Assembly (NCBI GenBank): GCA_016213305.1
Contig: JACRAV010000171.1
Coordinates: forward strand, 1-10,068
DNA from: Candidatus Zixiibacteriota bacterium
GTDB lineage: Bacteria; Zixibacteria; MSB-5A5; GN15; FEB-12
Length of the DNA stretch: 10,068 nt
Direction: 5' to 3'
The translations under genes were made by a program, and so were the position numbers. The notes under the pieces were generated by a model. The model saw only the letters and a program-made list of their open reading frames with translations, was not told where the DNA came from and ran no database searches. This document shows positions 1 to 5,673 of the stretch, in pieces (position 1 is the stretch's first letter; each line of letters opens with the position of its first letter).

Positions 1-1
1 C

Positions 2-619
2 CTGTACGAATTGATCCAACGGGCCGGTGGCTTCACACTGTCGGCCTTTCCGGCCGGGACGATCCTCCAGCGACCGTCGATTGCCGCCGCCATCGGGCGA
101 ATGCAGATCGGCTCGGTGCTGGATCGGGCAAATCCGCTGATAAAAGACACCCTCGGCAATGTCAGTCGGAGCCGACTGTTTTCGTTCGATTCGAGTTCCG
201 TTACCCGCATCGCCGTACACATGGAAGACAATATCGAAAGCAAGGGACGGGAGGACAATGTGACGCTGAGGCCGGGCGACCGCATTTATGTGCCGCGTGT
301 CCCTTCGGGGATCTCGGTTCTTGGCGCGGTGGGAGCCAACGGGACCATTTTGTTCGAAAAGAAGAAGCCGGTAAAATTTTACATCGATCGGGCCGGCAGT
401 TTCGCGGCCGAGGCCGACAAGCACAACACCCGGCTGATCAAGGCCAATGGGATGGTCTTTGCCGGCAAGGAAACGTTGAAACGCCGGGTGGAACTGGGAG
501 ACGTGATTGTCGTGCCGACCAAAATAAAATCCGAGCGTGACTGGACTCGAACCCTGACGACCATCACCAGCGCGACCGCCGGGATACTCGGTTCAATCCT
601 GGTGATCAGCAAGCTATAA
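2..619 (+). CDS. SLBB-domain polysaccharide export protein, 3' part
   Basis: This is the C-terminal part of a polysaccharide export protein of the Wza/SLBB type, which moves exopolysaccharide or capsule through the periplasm and outer membrane. The frame is open from base 2, and the first visible residues (LYELIQRAGG) are already inside an SLBB repeat, so the real start lies upstream; the TTG at 11 is not a credible start. Two SLBB-type units are visible. The first runs from the window edge to about base 310 and ends in LRPGDRIYVPR. The second covers about 310-520, with IDRAGSF and VELGDVIVVP, the usual hydrophobic-Gly-Asp-hydrophobic signature. The last ~20 residues (TTITSATAGILGSILVISK) form a membrane segment, common in SLBB proteins outside the Enterobacteria. 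A strong terminator follows directly, so this gene ends its operon. The family call is firm; the transported polymer is unknown. Confidence 0.88.
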   Translation: MYELIQRAGGFTLSAFPAGTILQRPSIAAAIGRMQIGSVLDRANPLIKDTLGNVSRSRLFSFDSSSVTRIAVHMEDNIESKGREDNVTLRPGDRIYVPRVPSGISVLGAVGANGTILFEKKKPVKFYIDRAGSFAAEADKHNTRLIKANGMVFAGKETLKRRVELGDVIVVPTKIKSERDWTRTLTTITSATAGILGSILVISKL

Positions 620-646
620 CAATTTCCTCTTCTCACCTTCCGAACG

Positions 647-686
647 CCACCGGCAACTCCTCGTGAGTTGCCGGTGGTAATATTTT
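647..686 (+). terminator. Rho-independent terminator of the SLBB export gene
   Basis: A perfect 13-bp stem, CCACCGGCAACTC (647-659) with GAGTTGCCGGTGG (665-677), closes a 5-base loop and is followed by TAATATTTT. It starts 27 bases after the stop codon at 619. The stem is GC-rich and the downstream tract is T-rich, so termination on the + strand is well supported. It separates the export gene from the next polysaccharide unit, which therefore needs its own promoter. Confidence 0.88.
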
Positions 687-736
687 GGACGACGGAAAAT
701 AAATACGATGCGGCTCGGAAAACTCTAACTGGCCCG

Positions 737-768
737 CTGTCCGAAGACCATCGGGGCGGCCCCGACAG
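737..768. promoter_or_regulatory. Inverted repeat, possible enhancer or operator
   Basis: TCGGGG (751-756) and CCCCGA (760-765) form a perfect 6-bp inverted repeat around CGG. Outer arms CTGTC (737-741) and GACAG (764-768) are also complementary, though they overlap the inner right arm. The centre lies about 94 bases upstream of the start site predicted from the sigma-54 element at 826-841, a normal distance for an NtrC-family activator site. The assignment is inference: the symmetry is real, but no known consensus is matched. Confidence 0.3.
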
Positions 769-780
769 GTCGCCTAACTG

Positions 781-796
781 TGTGATAATCATCACA
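781..796. promoter_or_regulatory. CRP/FNR-family binding site (perfect palindrome)
   Basis: TGTGATAATCATCACA matches the CRP-type 16-mer TGTGA-N6-TCACA at every defined position, and the inner bases extend the symmetry (TGTGAT-N4-ATCACA). Its centre (788.5) is about 63 bases upstream of the start predicted from the neighbouring sigma-54 element. Members of the CRP/FNR superfamily in many phyla bind this sequence. Whether the regulator senses cAMP or another signal cannot be told from the site. Confidence 0.6.
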
Positions 797-825
797 TTAT
801 ATCTTTTATGGCTACTTCCTGCAAT

Positions 826-841
826 CGGCACTTGGCTTGCA
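826..841 (+). promoter_or_regulatory. Sigma-54 (RpoN) -24/-12 promoter
   Basis: CGGCACTTGGCTTGCA fits the sigma-54 consensus TGGCACG-N4-TTGCW apart from two weaker positions. The invariant GG (827-828) and GC (839-840) are separated by exactly 10 bases, as sigma-54 requires. Predicted transcription starts near 852. That leaves a leader of about 70 bases before the ATG at 922 and rules out a start at 808. It would drive the three polysaccharide genes that follow, and an enhancer-binding activator would be needed. Confidence 0.6.
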
Positions 842-921
842 TTCGGAAAGAGCGATCCGACATGAAGTCGGTGCCCGACTGCCGGCCGTCAAGCCCGGCA
901 CAAGGAGAGCGAGAGGACAGT

Positions 922-2001
922 ATGTCTGCCGGATTCCATTCCCCCCAAAGCAAGTCGTCGGAGTCACTGTGTGCCTTCATTGGAGCCAAATCTATGGTAC
1001 CTGCATCGATGGTGATTCCCTTTGCCAACGCCAACGACACTCTGGACGCGCTGTTACAGCTGGCGTCTCAGACAGCCGGTCAATTGGTAGTGGCCGGGCA
1101 TGCCACGGCCGAACTCGCCATAGGAGCTGACCGCGCCGGACTGGCTGTACATGAAGTTGCCGGCGAATCGCCGTTTTCAGCCGACGGTCATGCAATTGCG
1201 GCGGCCGTCCGACAGGTCGGCGACTGTGTCTATGTCGCCAATCCTAACCGGATCACCGGGACAACATTTTCGGTGGCGGATCTGGAACAGATAGCGTCGG
1301 CTCTGGGGAATGGCCTGCTCATTATCGACGAATACTATTACGACCTTTGCGGCATCACCGCCACGGTACTGCTGGACAAGTACCCGAACATCGTGGTGAT
1401 TCGCTCGGTGTCGGCCCGGCAGACGAATTCGGCTTCCGACGCCGGTTTTCTGCTGGTCTCCCCCGCGCTGGTCGATCGTTGCCGCGAACAGAGGATACAC
1501 GGACCGGTGACGGTGGCGGTTGAGGTGGCCATTACCGGAGAGCTGGAACGCGAAAGTGATCTGAGTCGGCGTCTAAAATTGTTACACACGGAAACACTCC
1601 GGCTTGGCTCCGCGCTGACCCGGTTGGGGGCGCAATGTCGAATAACTCCCACCGACTTCCTGCTGGTGCGCGTCGCCAACCCGACCGAAGTGGGGAACCG
1701 ACTGGCCGAAAACCGGATTCCGGTCGAAAATCTGGATGGGTACACCGAACTTCGGCACTATCTTCGTCTTCAGGTTCAGTCCCCGGTTGAAAACGACCGG
1801 GTAATCGAGACCCTTTCCAGACTACGTCCGGCGCTGATCGCCAACCGCACCCCGGAGAAAAAGGCCGCGCGTCTTCACCGCTCGCCTGAGACGGTCGCCG
1901 CACCGGCTGAATCCCCGGAGCGACTGCATCGGATTGCGATCTCCCGCGTGGCAGAGTCGTCGCGAGTCCCAACCACCAAATCACGGCTGGGTACCAAGTG
2001 A
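922..2001 (+). CDS. HisC-like fold-I aminotransferase homologue lacking the PLP lysine
   Basis: The protein (359 aa) is a class I/II aminotransferase-fold member, nearest in look to histidinol-phosphate aminotransferase. NPNRITGTTF (107-116) aligns with NPNNPTG, IIDEYYYD (134-141) with the PLP-pyridine Asp motif (D136, Y139), and HYLRLQVQSPVENDR (279-293) with the C-terminal substrate-Arg segment of HisC. At the catalytic motif, HisC has SKAFxLAGLRxGF and this protein has SARQTNSASDAGF (164-176). The Schiff-base Lys is Ala165, the following Arg is Asp173, and the NPTG Asn is Arg110. It is therefore probably not a transaminase. The last ~50 residues are Arg/Ser/Pro-rich and look disordered. 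ATG 922 is chosen because GAGAGG lies 5 bases upstream and the upstream in-frame ATG at 808 precedes the predicted transcript. The stop overlaps the next gene's GTG, so translation is coupled. A structural or regulatory role in polysaccharide synthesis is inference. Confidence 0.75.
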   Translation: MSAGFHSPQSKSSESLCAFIGAKSMVPASMVIPFANANDTLDALLQLASQTAGQLVVAGHATAELAIGADRAGLAVHEVAGESPFSADGHAIAAAVRQVGDCVYVANPNRITGTTFSVADLEQIASALGNGLLIIDEYYYDLCGITATVLLDKYPNIVVIRSVSARQTNSASDAGFLLVSPALVDRCREQRIHGPVTVAVEVAITGELERESDLSRRLKLLHTETLRLGSALTRLGAQCRITPTDFLLVRVANPTEVGNRLAENRIPVENLDGYTELRHYLRLQVQSPVENDRVIETLSRLRPALIANRTPEKKAARLHRSPETVAAPAESPERLHRIAISRVAESSRVPTTKSRLGTK

Positions 2002-3527
2002 CAACCTACGAAGAGAGCGTTGCCCGCGTGCTGGAGATTCCGTCGCCGGTGATCGAGTCCGTCCAATCCGACGACTTCAATGCCTCCTTCGAAACCGACT
2101 ACCGACCGTTGAAAGCCGGCGTCGGCGAACGATTTCGCCGCACACTGGCGTTGATTTCCTGCGGGCATGTGAGCGCAACCGCGCTCTCGATGGCGGCCAT
2201 GACGTTCACATCGATTCTGTTCGGACCCGGAGGCATCTGGCTCTGGGACGCTCTGATATGCCTGGTGGCGGTCCGTCTGGTATATGTGTTGACTCGCGGA
2301 CCCGAGCCGGTTTTAAGAAGATTTCTGATTCGAAAGACAGTGGGACGGGTTCTGGTGGACGAGACGAAGATCACGGTCGGATTCCTGGCGGTCGCGTTCC
2401 TTCTCCACTGGCCGATAACGCCGACCGAAATCGCGGCATATGTTATCGCCAACACCGCCCTGCAACTGGGCCTGCTTGGCTATTCGCGCTCAGTCTTGCG
2501 ATTTCTGGCCGGCCGGGCCACCCACCGATCCTCCGTCGCCGCCTGTTCGCGCACCGCGATCATCGTGGGAACCGGCAAACAGGCGACCGCCGTTGCCGAT
2601 ATGTTGCTCGACTCGCCGGAACTGGACACCCATGTGCTCGGATTTCTCGACCATCGTCGGACCGGCCTGTGGCGGTATCGCGATATCCCCTTAATCGGCC
2701 ACCCCGACCGCCTGACAAAAATAGTGAACGCCGGGCAGGTGAACGCCGTCTTAATCGCAGTTGAAACTTGCGATCTGCCGAATGCCCGGAGTATTCTGGA
2801 GACGGCCGAGGAGATGGGTGTGAACAGTTATCTGCTCAATGAAATCTATTCGCCCGATGTGGCGGTGCTCCGTCCCGAGTTCCTCAACGGCACTCCGGCG
2901 CTGGTCTGGCGGCATGTCAAAGAGAACCGCTTCGCGCTGTTCGTAAAACAGGCGATCGACCGGCTGGGCGCATTGGCCGGGTTGGTGGTGATGTCTCCTC
3001 TTATCCTCCTCACGGCAATCGCGGTCAAACTCGATTCCGCCGGTCCGGTGTTCTTCACGCAGGTCCGGTGCGGTCGGAACGGACGTCCGTTCAATCTTTA
3101 CAAATTTCGCACCATGACGGTCGATGCGGAAACGCGCATGAGCGAAGTCTGGCCGAAAAATGAAATGTCCGGACCGGTCTTCAAATTGAAACATGATCCG
3201 AGGGTGACGCGGCTGGGGCGGATTCTGCGCAAGTTCTCCATCGACGAACTTCCCCAGCTGGTCAACGTGATCACCGGCGACATGTCGCTGGTCGGGCCGC
3301 GCCCGCCGCTACCGCAGGAAGTTCTCAAATTCGAACCCTGGCAGAGACGCAAACTTTCGGTCCAGCCCGGACTGACCTGCATCTGGCAGGTGTCGGGACG
3401 GAACGATGTCGGTTTTGAAGACTGGATGCGGATGGATCTCGAATATATCGATCAATGGTCGCTCTGGCTCGACGCCCGGATTCTGGCCCGCACCATTCCG
3501 ACAGTGTTCAAGGGTACCGGGATGTAA
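1998..3527 (+). CDS. Exopolysaccharide polyprenyl-phosphate sugar-1-phosphate transferase (WbaP/WcaJ type)
   Basis: This 509-aa membrane enzyme should transfer a sugar-1-phosphate from a UDP-sugar to undecaprenyl phosphate, the first committed step of repeat-unit assembly on the inner membrane. Likely N-terminal helices lie at about 50-76, 80-98, 123-137 and 143-163. A Rossmann-like CoA-binding region follows (AIIVGTGKQA, 187-196, to about 292). The catalytic bacterial sugar transferase domain starts with a hydrophobic re-entrant segment (325-347) and carries YKFRTM (368-373), DELPQL (416-421), SLVGPRPP (430-437) and PGLTCIWQVSGRN (457-469). Length and order match the full-length polyisoprenyl-phosphate hexose-1-phosphate transferase family. 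The GTG start overlaps the preceding stop as GTGA and has no clear ribosome site of its own, which suggests translational coupling. Sugar specificity cannot be read from the sequence. Confidence 0.93.
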   Translation: MTTYEESVARVLEIPSPVIESVQSDDFNASFETDYRPLKAGVGERFRRTLALISCGHVSATALSMAAMTFTSILFGPGGIWLWDALICLVAVRLVYVLTRGPEPVLRRFLIRKTVGRVLVDETKITVGFLAVAFLLHWPITPTEIAAYVIANTALQLGLLGYSRSVLRFLAGRATHRSSVAACSRTAIIVGTGKQATAVADMLLDSPELDTHVLGFLDHRRTGLWRYRDIPLIGHPDRLTKIVNAGQVNAVLIAVETCDLPNARSILETAEEMGVNSYLLNEIYSPDVAVLRPEFLNGTPALVWRHVKENRFALFVKQAIDRLGALAGLVVMSPLILLTAIAVKLDSAGPVFFTQVRCGRNGRPFNLYKFRTMTVDAETRMSEVWPKNEMSGPVFKLKHDPRVTRLGRILRKFSIDELPQLVNVITGDMSLVGPRPPLPQEVLKFEPWQRRKLSVQPGLTCIWQVSGRNDVGFEDWMRMDLEYIDQWSLWLDARILARTIPTVFKGTGM

Positions 3528-3564
3528 TCCGCCGGACCATTGACATAATCCTTTCGCATGTCCC

Positions 3565-5037
3565 ATGTCGGCTATGCAGAAAACCCTTCGCACCTTCTTC
3601 ATTCTTGGTCTGATGTTCCAGGGGTTCGGCGGTTCCCCTACGGATGCCCAGCCGCCCCTGCCGGTCGGACAGCGCGAATACGATATTATTTACGATCGAC
3701 TCGAACACGACGAGGTTCTGAGCCGTTCGCGCTTCGACTTTCAACTCGGACCGTACACCCGCGTCGATTCATCACACACCGCCGGCCCGTTTGACAACCG
3801 GCGTAACCTCGGCCCGACACAATTTCAGATCTTCGGCTTTGCCGCGGAGAGTTTCAAATCGACGCCGGATGCGCGGGGGCGGATGTATGCGCTCGGACGC
3901 GCCGGAGCCGTCGGACAACCGTTCAATCATCTCTCGGTGATGGGACAATTCTACCTCGACGAGCGCAAAGCGCACGACCCGAATTATGCCGGAAAAAAGT
4001 GGCGTGGCTTCGCGGGGGATATCGATCTGGCGTTTGTACACTATTCGTCAAACCGATTTGACTTTACGGTCGGCCGATTCAGCTCCTTCTGGGGCGTGAG
4101 ACGCTCGCTGGTTCTGGGAAGTAGCGCCCACCTGGACGGTTTTGGGTACACGCTGAACTGGGGAAAGCTGAGCATATCGTATCGTTTTGCCAAACTGGGC
4201 GACCGGATGACCGGCACCGACACGCTCTCCCAGTGGCCGAACCGGTATTTTGCCGCGCACCGGTTTGATGTTCAGGTGAGCGATGCGGTCCGGGTCGGAC
4301 TGTTTGAAAGTGTGGTCTTCGGCGGCCCGGGGAGATCGCCCGATGTGTTCTACCTGAATCCGATAATCTTTTATCACGGCACACAACTTAATGAAAATGT
4401 CGATGACAACACTTTTGTCGGGGTTGATTTCACGTACAAACCGACGAATGGTTTGAAATTGTACGGTCAGCTTTTGATCGATGACATCCAGTTGGACAAG
4501 AAATCGCGGGGGGATCACGAGCCGGCCCAGTATGGGTTGATCACCGGACTCTACACCGCCTCCGGTTCACGAGGATTTGACACCCGAACCGAGTACACCC
4601 GCGTGACCGACTGGACTTTCAATCAGATTCTCCCCCGCAATCGATACACCGATCATGATGGGCCGATCGGGGATGCATCAGGAAATGACTACGATCGGCT
4701 TACTTTCGACCTGATTCGCTGGCTCAAGCGGGAAATGTCCGGGACTCTGCGGCTGTCGTATCTTCGGCGAGGGGAAGGGCGGATCAATGCCCCCTGGACA
4801 TCGCCCTGGCTGAACTCGCCCGATTATCACCAGCCATTCCCTTCCGGCGTGGTCGAAAAGACCGCCTCGGTGGCGCTTGGTGTCAAGGGGTTTGCGACAC
4901 CGGCTCTGTTTGCCGAATGTCAGGCAGGGGTATCACGAGTGGTGAACTACAATCATCACGCCGGCGATAATCGGACCCTGCCGTTTATTGATTGCTATAT
5001 TTCGGTGTATCTGTCGCACATACTTAATCTCGACTGA
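3565..5037 (+). CDS. Outer-membrane beta-barrel, capsule assembly Wzi-like
   Basis: The 490-aa protein starts with a signal peptide (positive start, hydrophobic 10-21, probable cleavage after TDA at 28). The rest is made of alternating aromatic/hydrophobic strands and Gly/Asp-rich turns typical of an outer-membrane barrel. The stretch FTVGRFSSFWG (167-177), then HRFDVQVSDAVRVGLFESVVFGG (232-254), FYLNPIIFYH (262-271), DDNTFVGVDF (280-289) and LKLYGQLLIDDIQLDK (297-312) resembles the Wzi family, which anchors or organises surface polysaccharide. The C-terminus is a strand (CYISVYLSHILNL) ending in Asp rather than the common Phe. It lies 37 bases after the sugar transferase and is probably co-transcribed. 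ATG 3574 is an equally possible start, and neither has a clear Shine-Dalgarno. The barrel call is strong. The Wzi assignment is from motif resemblance and context; another porin-like role is possible. Confidence 0.7.
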   Translation: MSAMQKTLRTFFILGLMFQGFGGSPTDAQPPLPVGQREYDIIYDRLEHDEVLSRSRFDFQLGPYTRVDSSHTAGPFDNRRNLGPTQFQIFGFAAESFKSTPDARGRMYALGRAGAVGQPFNHLSVMGQFYLDERKAHDPNYAGKKWRGFAGDIDLAFVHYSSNRFDFTVGRFSSFWGVRRSLVLGSSAHLDGFGYTLNWGKLSISYRFAKLGDRMTGTDTLSQWPNRYFAAHRFDVQVSDAVRVGLFESVVFGGPGRSPDVFYLNPIIFYHGTQLNENVDDNTFVGVDFTYKPTNGLKLYGQLLIDDIQLDKKSRGDHEPAQYGLITGLYTASGSRGFDTRTEYTRVTDWTFNQILPRNRYTDHDGPIGDASGNDYDRLTFDLIRWLKREMSGTLRLSYLRRGEGRINAPWTSPWLNSPDYHQPFPSGVVEKTASVALGVKGFATPALFAECQAGVSRVVNYNHHAGDNRTLPFIDCYISVYLSHILNLD

Positions 5038-5069
5038 TCACCCCGCCCGCCGGACAGAATCCGGGCACC
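5036..5069 (+). repeat. 34-bp direct repeat, left copy
   Basis: This 34-base segment begins GATCACCCCGCCC and ends AATCCGGGCACC. It recurs without mismatch at 5583-5616, and identity stops at both ends. It begins inside the stop codon of the Wzi-like gene. It contains CCGGA-CAGAA-TCCGG, a small hairpin that could help end transcription of the reverse-strand gene, although no T-run follows. Confidence 0.92.
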
Positions 5070-5079
5070 CTCCGGAAAT

Positions 5080-5442
5080 TTAGAACTGAACAGCTTTCGG
5101 GTTCCATTGTAGCGCCTCGACGCTTACCCAGCCACTATCAGACTCAATGAACCACACCATCAGATTGTCATGCCCCAGCGACCATAGTAATTCCTTGATT
5201 CTAGTGGTGGGACGTTTGTCCTCTGGTATCTTGTCGAGTAAACCCATCCGAATTTCCGCTGGATTATTGTCCAAATAGAACTCTGTTTCGCTCTTAGGCT
5301 TGGGTAATCTAGTCAAAACTTGAGTGTACGTGAGGTTTTCAAGATCGTGGCGAGGATTTGGTTCATAACAACCACAAGTGAGAGTAATTAATATACAACA
5401 TGTAATCCATGTACCAATAAATGCGGTGGCCAATTGTCTCAT
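5080..5442 (-). CDS. Small predicted lipoprotein of unknown function
   Basis: The 120-aa product has a positive start, a hydrophobic stretch (7-22) and the sequence LTCGC (21-25), giving a probable lipid-attachment Cys at 25, though the lipobox is not canonical. The mature part is small and polar, with VLTRLPKPKSETEF (42-55), RIKELLWSLG (81-90) and a tryptophan-rich end (MVWFIESDSGWVSVEALQW, 95-113) finishing in VQF. I do not recognise a named family. The short fold with a Trp-rich C-terminus recalls small hypothetical or immunity-type proteins, but that is only an impression. ATG 5442 is preferred over the longer frame (to 5505) because it follows GGAGAG with a normal spacing and begins the signal peptide. 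A sigma-70-like promoter lies at 5501-5529. The gene is AT-richer than its neighbours and opposite in direction, which suggests lateral acquisition. Confidence 0.7.
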   Translation of the reverse strand: MRQLATAFIGTWITCCILITLTCGCYEPNPRHDLENLTYTQVLTRLPKPKSETEFYLDNNPAEIRMGLLDKIPEDKRPTTRIKELLWSLGHDNLMVWFIESDSGWVSVEALQWNPKAVQF

Positions 5443-5500
5443 GTCGCACTCTCCAGAGTTCCACGCGGCCCTTGGTGGCCCAACAATCATTCCATTCATC

Positions 5501-5529
5501 ACCATATTGCGTCAGCTCCGTAGTGTCAA
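5501..5529 (-). promoter_or_regulatory. Sigma-70-type promoter of the lipoprotein gene
   Basis: On the reverse strand a perfect TTGACA (5529-5524) is followed by a 17-base spacer and TATGGT (5506-5501), four of six matches to TATAAT with both conserved ends. Transcription would start near 5494, about 50 bases before the ATG at 5442. It lies wholly inside the cassette. Confidence 0.6.
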
Positions 5530-5559
5530 CCCCCGGATAAAGATCAAAATCCCGCGAAA

Positions 5560-5586
5560 GATCGTTGGCCGCCAAGGCCAACGATC
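5560..5586. repeat. Perfect 11-bp hairpin at the cassette's right edge
   Basis: GATCGTTGGCC (5560-5570) and GGCCAACGATC (5576-5586) are exact reverse complements around the loop GCCAA. The right arm overlaps the first four bases of the right 34-bp repeat. There is no T-run on either side, so it is not a standard terminator. Possible roles are an end structure of the inserted element, an operator, or an insulator between the cassette and the DUF255 gene. Confidence 0.75.
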
Positions 5587-5616
5587 ACCCCGCCCGCCGG
5601 ACAGAATCCGGGCACC
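5583..5616 (+). repeat. 34-bp direct repeat, right copy
   Basis: This copy is identical to 5036-5069, 547 bases downstream. It ends immediately before the ATG at 5617, so it sits in the leader of the DUF255 gene. Recombination between the copies would remove the lipoprotein gene and leave a single 34-bp spacer between the Wzi-like stop and the next gene. Confidence 0.92.
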
Positions 5617-5673
5617 ATGGTGAAATGTTGGTGTTTCAGCAAGCAGGACCGTGTATTTTATCATCAACGACCA

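Larger units (their letters stand above)
5070..5582. mobile_element. Low-GC inserted cassette between direct repeats
   Basis: The 513 bases between the two 34-bp repeats differ from their surroundings. Hand counting gives about 44% GC for 5101-5460, against about 58% in a neighbouring line of the DUF255 gene. The only convincing gene runs opposite to every gene around it and has its own promoter. No transposase, integrase or clear terminal inverted repeat is visible, so this would be a non-autonomous cassette or the remains of one. Alternatively, the repeats are two copies of a dispersed intergenic element that happen to flank a horizontally acquired gene. Confidence 0.5.

Noticed and set aside
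808..921. N-terminal extension of the aminotransferase-like gene from ATG 808
   Set aside because: It begins upstream of the predicted sigma-54 transcript start, contains the promoter, has no ribosome site, and encodes residues unlike the family.
1934..2764. A 276-codon forward open frame overlapping the sugar transferase
   Set aside because: It is an Arg/Pro-rich shadow in another frame of a clearly recognised enzyme gene, as expected in GC-rich DNA.
5363..5581. A 72-codon reverse-strand open frame beginning at TTG, with a plausible-looking middle part (YPGVDTTELTQYGDEWND)
   Set aside because: It has no ATG or ribosome site, contains the lipoprotein promoter, and overlaps the better supported lipoprotein start in another frame. 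It could be a remnant of older coding sequence, but this cannot be shown.
5036..5616. CRISPR array
   Set aside because: There are only two repeat copies, 547 bases apart, enclosing a gene; there are no spacers of regular size.
5617..5673. N-terminal extension of the DUF255 protein
   Set aside because: Family members begin near the NHLA...SPYLL segment. The extra 19 residues are unlike the family and directly abut the 34-bp repeat.
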